A stretch of 64,000 bases of DNA from the NCBI RefSeq assembly GCF_013266735.1, contig NZ_JABSNU010000020.1, positions 1-64,000 of the forward strand. The letters run 5' to 3'. Under the pieces are notes generated by a model. It had not been told where the DNA came from. It saw only the letters and a program-made list of their open reading frames with translations, and did no database searches. This document shows positions 37,401-43,567 of this stretch, in pieces. This DNA comes from Pedobacter foliorum (GTDB lineage Bacteria > Bacteroidota > Bacteroidia > Sphingobacteriales > Sphingobacteriaceae). The position numbers and the translations under genes are program-made. How positions within the stretch are numbered: the first letter of the stretch is position 1; every line of letters begins with the position of its first letter.

Positions 37401-37472
37401 GGGTGTTCTCCCGAAAGAAATTGTTGTTACGCACAACAATCCCGTCAACGAAATAATTGCAATAAAGCGCAT
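34443..37472 (-). CDS. SusC/RagA-like TonB-dependent transporter without regulatory-like domain (SusC2)
   Basis: A 1009-residue outer-membrane transporter and first gene of the 18-kb operon. After a signal peptide comes about 90 residues of polar linker (KKKKIDTVGS...), with no carboxypeptidase-regulatory-like domain, unlike SusC1. The plug then starts (VSLQQYLKGQAAGLYIQEPSGEPG, PLIVLDGIPLIG, YGPKGVNGVIVLTSK). The barrel has the TonB-dependent receptor C-terminus and ends LGVKMDL. It pairs with SusD2. The 700 bp upstream contain several hairpins but no exact consensus -7 box. Confidence 0.92.
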   Translation of the reverse strand: MRFIAIISLTGLLCVTTISFGRTPGSARILRYTPFYSGVKIQSDTSKKKKIDTVGSTEGTLLKLRSDKNPVFSELNLKANSIDPQKLVTSPAVSLQQYLKGQAAGLYIQEPSGEPGTIQSMFIHGASQPLLSAREQFQTQPLIVLDGIPLIGEHPFAFDIQQYKFNRIGPATNLLTNIDMENIASVQVLTDIASIAAYGPKGVNGVIVLTSKTPSAQKQISFNSYVSVGLRPQVTTLNGRYENNFRKQFYYKYTPNGRFSDDEVYPLYLSDSLSSSYYGPSNWSDLYYRNPVSHTINAAISGGAERANFRFSLGNVRNEGIADQTALNRYSTMLNVNMKPLEWLTFSASVNANRVERDRNNSLRDRFSQMNYIPDLSSPFSPNKDIYAGFLKDLKNGYDDNKSNIVEGAAVLSINLGNFLFTSHFGMDYNEGYRDIYYSKVLLEGNSYASNYYGFNQRLMFNNTASYDLKLNEVHNFRFELGQSVHYDTYKYNYAFAYKGTNDYIKLNLLNSNPALGGDGSEPEDYLYPLSFPKSLTFKYLDKTKNNMLSFFGKTAYNFDNKYTLSFILRADASTNAQPTSRWFVSPAVSASWNIKNDLLTTNSSFNELSLRVSAGRLGRAEYYDNFAQGPQYTTELGYTGNLLSPGYNAFAVLTRPYNYGWVGYGIPWSYTDQLNVGADVAVLNNRLRMSLDFYTKTDKNQLLAIPDYAEYGYTQSYESGLSVNNKGIDLTLSGDIISNDRFKWTPSLNLNYNVNKLVALPRGLKEIAIGDRLFKVGHAIDQYWLYTNDGMYNTNEEVPVVGGVAKKFNGITLGAGDPNWRDLNNDNAIDDNDKTLRGHALPVVAGSFNNDFKYGKWTLGMQFYFNLGREVINQEMSNHFNFINQESGNTINSVKEITFWEKRGDFSKYPLYNPWSPVISYRVDQDLFLENASFLKLRTVSLGYELTDVINKKRLKLSRLYIYGTANNLFTITPYTGQDPELINYTGYDRGFGMPYATTFTLGVKMDL

Positions 37473-38110
37473 AGCAGATAATTAAGTATTAACTGATTTA
37501 AAACCTTTAATTAATTAATTGCTTAAAAACTACCCTGATTTTTAAAGTATAGGCAATACGAAGCCCCTCCCGAAAATGCGGGAAATAGAATACCTTAAAC
37601 TCAGAATAAGTTAAATTAGCCTGGCTACCAAAGCAAAGTAGCCTAATAAGAATTAGTTTCTTCTAATCTTGCGAAAAGAATACATCTTGGGGGGAAATAA
37701 TCCCATGGGGGGAATTGTAGAGCATGAATACATAATTTGGTTTGTTAGGTTATTATTAGGTTATATTTATTTGGTACTTGTAACGATTTAATTCTGCTAA
37801 ATCGTTTGTTTGGTTAAAACAATATTACAAACAAAAACTTGTATTCCAAATAGATAGAGCATCTGAAAAGCTAAAATCGCTCGATAAACAGCTTATAATA
37901 TATTACGCAAACGGTTGTTTCCTGACCTAAACCGCGATATTTATTTTCGTTTTTTTTTCATTTTTTTTTTGCAAACCACTGTTTTTATCTCTAAAAAATT
38001 TAAAAACCAATAGAGAGCTGATATTATTTACTCATTTTCAGACAAATAGGTCAAGATGTTTTATCACGCAGTGGAGCCTTTTGCATGAGGTAGTTATTTT
38101 TAGATACAAT
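37473..38110 (-). promoter_or_regulatory. 638-bp leader/promoter region of the SusC2 operon
   Basis: I see no gene here. On the minus strand it precedes SusC2. It contains an exact 9-bp inverted repeat AACGATTTA/TAAATCGTT with a 7-nt loop (37782-37806), small hairpins at 37568-37583 (TCCCG/CGGGA) and 37623-37643 (GGCTAC/GTAGCC), a G-run pair near 37691-37717 and long T-tracts near 37950-37970. No exact TAnnTTTG box is present on the minus strand, so the promoter may depend on an activator or an ECF sigma factor. Confidence 0.45.
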
Positions 38111-38150
38111 AAAAGAGCCCGTATCATTATCCATGATACGGGCTCTTTTT
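38111..38150. terminator. terminator after tRNA-Ser
   Basis: Seventeen-bp perfect stem (38111-38127 and 38133-38149) with core GAGCCCGTATCAT/ATGATACGGGCTC and a 5-nt loop, with T-runs on both strands. It begins 20 nt past the tRNA 3' end and insulates it from the SusC2 leader. Confidence 0.85.
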
Positions 38151-38170
38151 TACTTTTATAATACTGAGAC

Positions 38171-38261
38171 TGGCGGAGAGTGAGAGATTCGAACTCTCGA
38201 TACCCTTTTGAGGTATACACACTTTCCAGGCGTGCTCCTTCAACCACTCGGACAACTCTCC
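38171..38261 (-). tRNA. tRNA-Ser (anticodon GGA)
   Basis: The minus strand folds as a 91-nt class II tRNA. The acceptor stem is GGAGAGU/ACUCUCC with discriminator G and encoded CCA at 38173-38171. The D arm is CCGAGUGGUUGAAGG, the anticodon loop is CUGGAAA (anticodon GGA), the long variable arm is GUAUACCUCAAAAGGGUAUC and the T arm is GAGAGUUCGAAUCUCUC. GGA reads UCC and UCU serine codons. Confidence 0.97.
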
Positions 38262-38275
38262 CTTTTTCAGGATTG

Positions 38276-38283
38276 CAAAAGTA
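38276..38283 (-). promoter_or_regulatory. -7 box of tRNA-Ser
   Basis: On the minus strand TACTTTTG matches TAnnTTTG and ends 14 nt before the tRNA 5' end. It sits in the 44-bp gap after pyk. No clear -33 TTG is visible. Confidence 0.55.
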
Positions 38284-38305
38284 GGATTTTTGTTGTTACA
38301 GAATA

Positions 38306-39736
38306 TTAATCGATAACAGTGATTTTCACCATGTTGGTTTTACCTTTATGCTCCATTGGAATAGCAGCCGTGTTAATAATCACGTCTCCTTTTTTAATCA
38401 TTTTGTATTCCTTAAGCAGGTTGTTTACATCTTGAATAGTCTCATCAGTACTTTCAAATTTGTCGTAATAAAAACCTTGAACACCCCATAAAAGGCTTAA
38501 AGTATTTAATAGAGATCTGTTACTGGTGAAGATATAAGTTAAAGCCTTAGGTCTGTGACTTGAGATTTCAAAAGCAGTGTATCCGCTCACAGTCATAGAA
38601 ACGATACCTACGGCGTTTGTTTGTTTAGATAAGAAACAAGCTGTATCACAAATTGCATCGCTTAGGAAGCTCTCAGATTTCGGTTTAAGGAACTTCTCCG
38701 GGTGGAATGGATAGTTGTTAGTTTCGATGTTCTGAATGATCTTCTGCATTGTCTCGATAACGATAAGTGGAAACTCACCTACTGAGGTCTCACCACTTAG
38801 CATTACTGCATCAGCACCATCAAGAACAGAGTTTGCAACGTCGTTAACCTCAGCACGTGTTGGCCTTGGTGTAGTAATCATACTTTCCAACATTTGGGTA
38901 GCAATAATTACCGGTTTCGAAGCAGCTCTACATTTTTGTACAATCATTTTTTGTAACAAAGGAACTTCTTCCATTGGCATTTCAACTCCTAGGTCACCAC
39001 GAGCAACCATGATACCGTCAGAAACAGCAATGATTTCATCAATATTTGCAATAGCTTCTGGCTTCTCGATTTTAGCGATTACGCGAGCAGTTTTGCCTCT
39101 TTGTTTGATGATATCTTTTAATTCAATAATGTCTTCAGCATTACGAACAAATGAAAGTCCGATCCATTCTACATTGTTTTCAAGAACAAACTCAAGGTTT
39201 TTTCTGTCTTCAACAGTAAGAGAAGGGATAGAAACTTTCGTATTAGGTAGGTTCACACCTTTTCTTGAGGTAAGGATACCACCGTGTACGATTTCGCAAA
39301 CAACCTCATCTACAAGGTTAGTTTCGATAACGCGCATTTGTAGTTTACCATCATCTAAAAGGATGATTTCGCCTGCTTTTACGTCTTTTGGGAAAGTATC
39401 ATAAGTGATGTAAATACGTTCTTCATTTCCTATGCACTCTTGCGTAGTGATGATCGTACGATTTCCATTAACTAAGTTAATACCACCATCCTGAACCATA
39501 CCAATTCTAATTTTAGGGCCTTGTAAATCGGCAAGGATACCTACATTATAATTGTATTTTTGATTGATATCGCGAATGGTATCCAATACTTCCTGATGAT
39601 CTGCCTGAGAACCGTGTGAAAAATTTAAACGGCAAACGTCTAATCCGGCGTTAAACATACTGTATAAAACTTCCGGTTTAGCTGAAGCAGGGCCCAGGGT
39701 GGCCACAATTTTTGTTCTGGAATGAAATGGTTTCAT
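38306..39736 (-). CDS. pyk: pyruvate kinase
   Basis: A 476-residue glycolytic enzyme converting phosphoenolpyruvate and ADP to pyruvate and ATP. Signatures: N-terminal RTKIVATLGPAS, active-site IAKIEKPEAIANIDEI (Lys near residue 220), MVARGDLGVEMP, and IATQMLESMITTPRPTRAE. The C-terminal domain covers about 350-476. The length is typical. The gene lies downstream of the IPExxxVDY gene on the same strand with 140 bp between them. That gap carries a promoter whose spacer is a perfect palindrome, so pyk probably has its own start site. Confidence 0.97.
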   Translation of the reverse strand: MKPFHSRTKIVATLGPASAKPEVLYSMFNAGLDVCRLNFSHGSQADHQEVLDTIRDINQKYNYNVGILADLQGPKIRIGMVQDGGINLVNGNRTIITTQECIGNEERIYITYDTFPKDVKAGEIILLDDGKLQMRVIETNLVDEVVCEIVHGGILTSRKGVNLPNTKVSIPSLTVEDRKNLEFVLENNVEWIGLSFVRNAEDIIELKDIIKQRGKTARVIAKIEKPEAIANIDEIIAVSDGIMVARGDLGVEMPMEEVPLLQKMIVQKCRAASKPVIIATQMLESMITTPRPTRAEVNDVANSVLDGADAVMLSGETSVGEFPLIVIETMQKIIQNIETNNYPFHPEKFLKPKSESFLSDAICDTACFLSKQTNAVGIVSMTVSGYTAFEISSHRPKALTYIFTSNRSLLNTLSLLWGVQGFYYDKFESTDETIQDVNNLLKEYKMIKKGDVIINTAAIPMEHKGKTNMVKITVID

Positions 39737-39838
39737 TTAGTTACTTAAATTTATTATTGACGGGCAAAACGCCGATTTTCCACATAAAAAACCGATGTCC
39801 GTCTGATTATTAATGTTATTTGTCTGATAATGTAAGTT

Positions 39839-39867
39839 CAAATATAGTGTATTTAATACACCTACAA
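39839..39867 (-). promoter_or_regulatory. pyk promoter with palindromic spacer
   Basis: On the minus strand TATATTTG (39846-39839) matches TAnnTTTG and TTG lies at 39867-39865, 18 bp upstream. The spacer contains the perfect 15-nt palindrome GTGTATTTAATACAC (39847-39861), a possible operator. The leader would be about 95 nt. Confidence 0.55.
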
Positions 39868-39875
39868 TATAAAAT

Positions 39876-40295
39876 TTACATTATCAAATTTTCCCTTGAC
39901 TTCAATTTACGTGGATCTATCTGTGCAGCAACCTGAATATCAGGCAGTTTATTCAATCCGTTAAGTATAAAATTAAGATCTTCTTTATCAATGTACTGAT
40001 GAATAATCATAAAAAAATCTACTTTATTCATTTCAGGAATTAAAAACCCTTCTGCATTTCGATTGTTAAGTATGTAATATTCAATCTCCCCCTGTTCAAC
40101 ATAAAAATAATATTTCGAAAATGGCAGCGGATCTTCATCAATATTAAAGTAAACCTCATGATCCTCAACCTTTTCAAAGTTAAAATTAAGGCTTGTATTT
40201 ATTTTATGACAGAGCATATAATCTTTCAATGAAGCAGTGATGGCAATTAGTACAAAATCGAGGTCTAATGATAGTTTTAAGTAAGTTTTGTTCAA
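39876..40295 (-). CDS. IPExxxVDY family protein
   Basis: A 139-residue cytoplasmic protein of unknown function. It carries the family-defining motif as IPEMNKVDF (residues about 86-94) and an N-terminal KTYLKLSLDLDFVLIAITA segment. Members of this Bacteroidota family are commonly found next to pyruvate kinase and the acpP-fabF-rnc cluster, as here. That neighbourhood, not any catalytic motif, is the only functional clue. It is divergent from acpP with 158 bp between them. Confidence 0.85.
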   Translation of the reverse strand: MNKTYLKLSLDLDFVLIAITASLKDYMLCHKINTSLNFNFEKVEDHEVYFNIDEDPLPFSKYYFYVEQGEIEYYILNNRNAEGFLIPEMNKVDFFMIIHQYIDKEDLNFILNGLNKLPDIQVAAQIDPRKLKSRENLIM

Positions 40296-40389
40296 AACGC
40301 AGTATATTTACGGGATTACGAAATTATAAAACTAATTTTACTTTAATGTTCGAAATAAAAACATTAAAATTGATAGAGAAATAAAAACA

Positions 40390-40420
40390 TTTGAAATGTG
40401 TAAGAATTTATTTTTCTTTG
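40390..40420 (+). promoter_or_regulatory. acpP promoter
   Basis: TTTG (40390-40393) and TTTCTTTG (40413-40420, one mismatch to TAnnTTTG) are separated by 19 bp. The leader to the acpP ATG is about 30 nt. Confidence 0.6.
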
Positions 40421-40453
40421 CACTGAATTATTTAACCATTAAATTATAACATT

Positions 40454-40690
40454 ATGTCTGATATTGCTTCAAGAGTTAAGGCTATTATCGTTGAAAAATT
40501 AGGTGTGGATGAAAGCGAAGTTACCCCAGAGGCTTCTTTCACTAACGATTTAGGTGCGGATTCTTTAGATACAGTAGAACTTATTATGGAGTTTGAAAAA
40601 GAATTCAATGTAGCAATCCCTGATGATCAGGCTGAGACCATTGGTACAGTTGGTCAAGCAATTGCTTACTTAGAAAAAAACGTTAAGTAA
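40454..40690 (+). CDS. acpP: acyl carrier protein
   Basis: A 78-residue acidic carrier for fatty acid synthesis. Ser37 in GADSLDTVEL is the 4'-phosphopantetheine attachment site. The four-helix pattern and length are standard. It is followed 27 bp later by fabF, the usual two-gene unit of type II fatty acid synthesis. Confidence 0.98.
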   Translation: MSDIASRVKAIIVEKLGVDESEVTPEASFTNDLGADSLDTVELIMEFEKEFNVAIPDDQAETIGTVGQAIAYLEKNVK

Positions 40691-40717
40691 AATACGGTCT
40701 CCGTATAATCCGTATAA

Positions 40718-41971
40718 ATGGAAGTAAAAAGAGTAGTAGTTACAGGGTTGGGTGCGCTCACTCCTATTGGCAGTACAATCCCGGAGTTCTGGGAAGGCCT
40801 GTTAAATGGGGTGAGTGGCGCTGGCCCCATTACAGGTTTTGATACATCAAAGTTCAAAACCAAGTTTGCATGTGAGCTTAAAAACTTCAATCCAGAAGAT
40901 TTTTTGGACAAAAAGGAAGCGCGCAAGCTAGATCCATTTGTTCAATATGCTTTAGTATCCACAGATGAAGCCGTAAAGGATGGTAATTTCGATTTTTCAC
41001 AAATCGATACCAACCGTGTTGGTGTAATCTGGGGTTCTGGCATTGGCGGCTTTAAAACATTTCAGGATGAAATGAAGAACTTCTTTTTAGGCGATGGTAC
41101 TCCACGCATGAATCCGTTCTTTATTCCTAAAGTAATAATTGACATTGTTCCGGGCCATATTTCTATAAAATATGGACTTAGAGGCCCCAATTTTGCTACA
41201 GTTTCTGCATGTGCTTCGTCTACAAATGCAATGATCGATGCGTACAATTATATTCGTTTGAATATGTGCGATGTCGTGATTAGCGGTGGATCTGAGGCCA
41301 TTATTAACGAAGCAGGTATTGGTGGTTTTAATGCAATGCATGCCTTATCGACCAGAAATGATGATCCTCAAACAGCTTCAAGACCGTTTGATAAAGACCG
41401 AGATGGTTTTGTTGCCGGTGAAGGTGCAGGAACCATTATTTTGGAAGAACTAGAACATGCTAAGAAAAGAGGTGCTAAGATTTATGCCGAATTAGTTGGC
41501 GGTGGAATGAGCGCAGATGCGAACCATATTACAGCTCCACATCCGCAAGGATTAGGTGCTAAAATGGTGATGACAAATGCCCTTAGAGATGCTGGTTTAA
41601 CTACTGCGGATATTGATTACATCAATGTTCATGGAACCTCAACTCCTTTGGGAGACATTTCTGAAACAAAAGCTATTGTGGATTTATTTGGAGAAGATGC
41701 TTATAAATTAAACATCAGCTCTACAAAATCTATGACAGGGCATTTATTAGGTGCTGCAGGTGCTATTGAAGCAATTGCCTCTATCCTTGCAGTGAAAAAT
41801 GATATAGTACCTCCTACTATTAATCACTTTACTGATGATCCTGCGTTTGATCCGAAATTAAATTTCACATTTAATGTGGCTCAAAAAAGGCCAATTCGTG
41901 CTGCTTTGAGTAATACTTTTGGCTTCGGAGGTCACAATGCTTCGGTGATTTTCAAAAAATACGAAGAATAA
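40718..41971 (+). CDS. fabF: beta-ketoacyl-ACP synthase II
   Basis: A 417-residue condensing enzyme that elongates acyl-ACP with malonyl-ACP. The catalytic triad is visible as Cys165 in VSACASSTNA, His in NVHGTSTPLGD (near 305) and His in KSMTGHLLGAAGA (near 340). The GFGGHN motif stands near the C-terminus. The length and start are typical. It is co-transcribed with acpP and ends at a terminator that overlaps the rnc promoter. Confidence 0.97.
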   Translation: MEVKRVVVTGLGALTPIGSTIPEFWEGLLNGVSGAGPITGFDTSKFKTKFACELKNFNPEDFLDKKEARKLDPFVQYALVSTDEAVKDGNFDFSQIDTNRVGVIWGSGIGGFKTFQDEMKNFFLGDGTPRMNPFFIPKVIIDIVPGHISIKYGLRGPNFATVSACASSTNAMIDAYNYIRLNMCDVVISGGSEAIINEAGIGGFNAMHALSTRNDDPQTASRPFDKDRDGFVAGEGAGTIILEELEHAKKRGAKIYAELVGGGMSADANHITAPHPQGLGAKMVMTNALRDAGLTTADIDYINVHGTSTPLGDISETKAIVDLFGEDAYKLNISSTKSMTGHLLGAAGAIEAIASILAVKNDIVPPTINHFTDDPAFDPKLNFTFNVAQKRPIRAALSNTFGFGGHNASVIFKKYEE

Positions 41972-41978
41972 AAAGCAC

Positions 41979-42012
41979 TTTGTGGAGGCTATTTTAGCCT
42001 CCTTTAATTTTG
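41979..42012 (+). promoter_or_regulatory. rnc promoter overlapping the fabF terminator
   Basis: TTTG (41979-41982) and TAATTTTG (42005-42012) are -33 and -7 candidates with a 22-bp spacer. The spacer is filled by the fabF terminator hairpin. The rnc ATG is only 10 nt past the -7 box, so the leader is a few nucleotides at most. Confidence 0.55.
41984..42011 (+). terminator. intrinsic terminator of acpP-fabF
   Basis: Seven-bp perfect stem GGAGGCT/AGCCTCC (41984-41990 and 41996-42002) with loop ATTTT, followed by TTTAATTTT. It starts 12 nt after the fabF stop. Confidence 0.8.
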
Positions 42013-42022
42013 CAATAATTTA

Positions 42023-42751
42023 ATGCCATTATTTGACCTGTATAAGCTTTATCTGTCATCCGATAAAGACTTTATAAAAAAGTTGAACAACATTTTAGGC
42101 TTTGTGCCTGGTAATACTGTTTTATATAAAATGGCGTTCAGGCACAGGTCTGTGGCAAAAATTCTAAAAAATGGCAGCCGGAGTAGTAACGAACGTTTAG
42201 AATTTCTAGGCGATGCTATTTTGGGAGCCGTAATTGCAGAATTACTGTTTAAAAGCTATCCATACAAAGAGGAAGGTTTTTTAACAGAAATGCGCTCAAA
42301 AATTGTAAATCGCGCCAATCTTAATCAACTTGCAAGAAAAATGGGCTTTGATCAGCTGATCGTTTTTGATCAAAAAGCTGTAAACATCCAAACAAAACAT
42401 CATTCTATGTTGGGTGATGCATTTGAAGCTCTTGTAGGCGCTGTGTATCTTGATAAAGGATACAATTTCACTAAAGATTTTCTGCTTAAAAGAATTGTAA
42501 AGCCGTATATCGATATTCATACATTAGAGCTTACTGAGACTAACTTTAAGAGCAAATTGATTGAATGGTGCCAACGCCATGGTAAAGATATCTCGTTTGA
42601 TATGATCCAGAATGGTGAAGGTGAAAGTGCAAAGCTATTCACAATACAGGCTGTTATTGAAGGTGAAAGCTTTGGTACAGGTAGGGATTACAATAAAAAG
42701 AATGCTGAAAAGCTTGCTGCTGAAAAAGCTTGCGAAGCCCTTTCTATTTAA
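42023..42751 (+). CDS. rnc: ribonuclease III
   Basis: A 242-residue double-strand-specific endoribonuclease for rRNA and mRNA processing. The RNase III signature is NERLEFLGDAILGAV (residues about 54-68), the second acidic cluster is GDAFEALVGAVYLD (about 131-144), and a C-terminal double-stranded-RNA-binding domain covers about 170-242 with KNAEKLAAEKAC. The acpP-fabF-rnc order is conserved in many bacteria. It converges on the next gene with three bases between stop codons. Confidence 0.96.
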   Translation: MPLFDLYKLYLSSDKDFIKKLNNILGFVPGNTVLYKMAFRHRSVAKILKNGSRSSNERLEFLGDAILGAVIAELLFKSYPYKEEGFLTEMRSKIVNRANLNQLARKMGFDQLIVFDQKAVNIQTKHHSMLGDAFEALVGAVYLDKGYNFTKDFLLKRIVKPYIDIHTLELTETNFKSKLIEWCQRHGKDISFDMIQNGEGESAKLFTIQAVIEGESFGTGRDYNKKNAEKLAAEKACEALSI

Positions 42752-42754
42752 CTT

Positions 42755-43468
42755 TTACTTTTTTAGGGTGTCAGTATATTTTTTATACGACTCTCTTATG
42801 TATTTAATGGCATCGTATTCTGTCCAGTTTTTAGCCTTCTCATACTCTGGTCTGTAATCAATCATATACTTCTCGAGAATATCTCCTTTTAAATCAGTAT
42901 TATTTTGAATAATAGATTCATTAAAAAATCCATCTATTAAGGTCTGCTGCATTTCGGTTTCATAATAACGGCCAAATCTTCTTGCATTTTTTGGTGTTCG
43001 GCCTAGCAACTCATAAACTGCCGTAAGTGGTTTAAAAAGAAAGGATAAGAATGGTGGTTTCCCTTGGTAAAATGAGCCTTTGTTTCTAAAATCTCTTTTT
43101 ATATCATTTAGTTCCTGCCTTTTTGTTTGCCCGATAATATTAACTTCCTTTAATGTTGTGCCTCTATCTAAATAAACGATAAGGTCTTTCCCTGGTTGGG
43201 CAACAGCTATTCCATCAGAATATTCCATTTTAATTACCAAAAGGCTATCGCCCGGTACGGTCTTTATTTGGAACAGGCCAAAATCGTTACTTAATACAAA
43301 CAAACCGGTTCTTTTATTTACGATTTGAGCTGCCGCAACGCGCGTCTTTGTCCCCTTTTCTAATATTGCCCCCTTCAAAATAAACTCTTGCTGGGCTGAA
43401 ACAGGAGCTATGGATGCCGCAAAAAACAGTAGGAATACTAAAATATTTAAATAACCAAGCCTCATCAT
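42755..43468 (-). CDS. secreted protein with carboxypeptidase-regulatory-like domain
   Basis: A 237-residue exported protein (signal peptide ending APVSAQ). A carboxypeptidase-regulatory-like/CarboxypepD_reg domain covers about 28-115 (FILKGAILEKGTKTRVAAAQIVNK). A positively charged helical C-terminal half (about 120-237) has no homology I recognise. The beta domain resembles the N-terminal domain of SusC proteins but no barrel follows. It is divergent from yicC over about 100 bp; its function is unknown. Confidence 0.75.
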   Translation of the reverse strand: MMRLGYLNILVFLLFFAASIAPVSAQQEFILKGAILEKGTKTRVAAAQIVNKRTGLFVLSNDFGLFQIKTVPGDSLLVIKMEYSDGIAVAQPGKDLIVYLDRGTTLKEVNIIGQTKRQELNDIKRDFRNKGSFYQGKPPFLSFLFKPLTAVYELLGRTPKNARRFGRYYETEMQQTLIDGFFNESIIQNNTDLKGDILEKYMIDYRPEYEKAKNWTEYDAIKYIRESYKKYTDTLKK

Positions 43469-43536
43469 CTAACGAATATTTTTTGTAAACTTAACTATTG
43501 TTTGCCAATGACCTAAGTTAAAAAAAGTTAAATGAG

Positions 43537-43564
43537 TTTGAAAAGGCAATAAATTATATCTTTG
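43537..43564 (+). promoter_or_regulatory. yicC-gmk-nadD promoter
   Basis: TTTG (43537-43540) and TATCTTTG (43557-43564, exact TAnnTTTG) with a 16-bp spacer. The ATG at 43568 begins 3 nt after the -7 box, implying a leaderless or nearly leaderless transcript if this start is right. Confidence 0.6.
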
Positions 43565-43567
43565 CAC

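Noticed and set aside
37905..37930. ACGCAAACGGTTGTTTC as a LacI-type operator before SusC2
   Set aside because: Symmetry is incomplete and no LacI-family gene is nearby; kept only as a weak note.
38038..38247. 69-codon minus-strand frame over the tRNA-Ser region
   Set aside because: It reads through the tRNA gene and its terminator; the apparent protein is the usual spurious tRNA translation.
38736..39404. 222-codon plus-strand frame
   Set aside because: Antisense shadow of pyruvate kinase, with no family resemblance.
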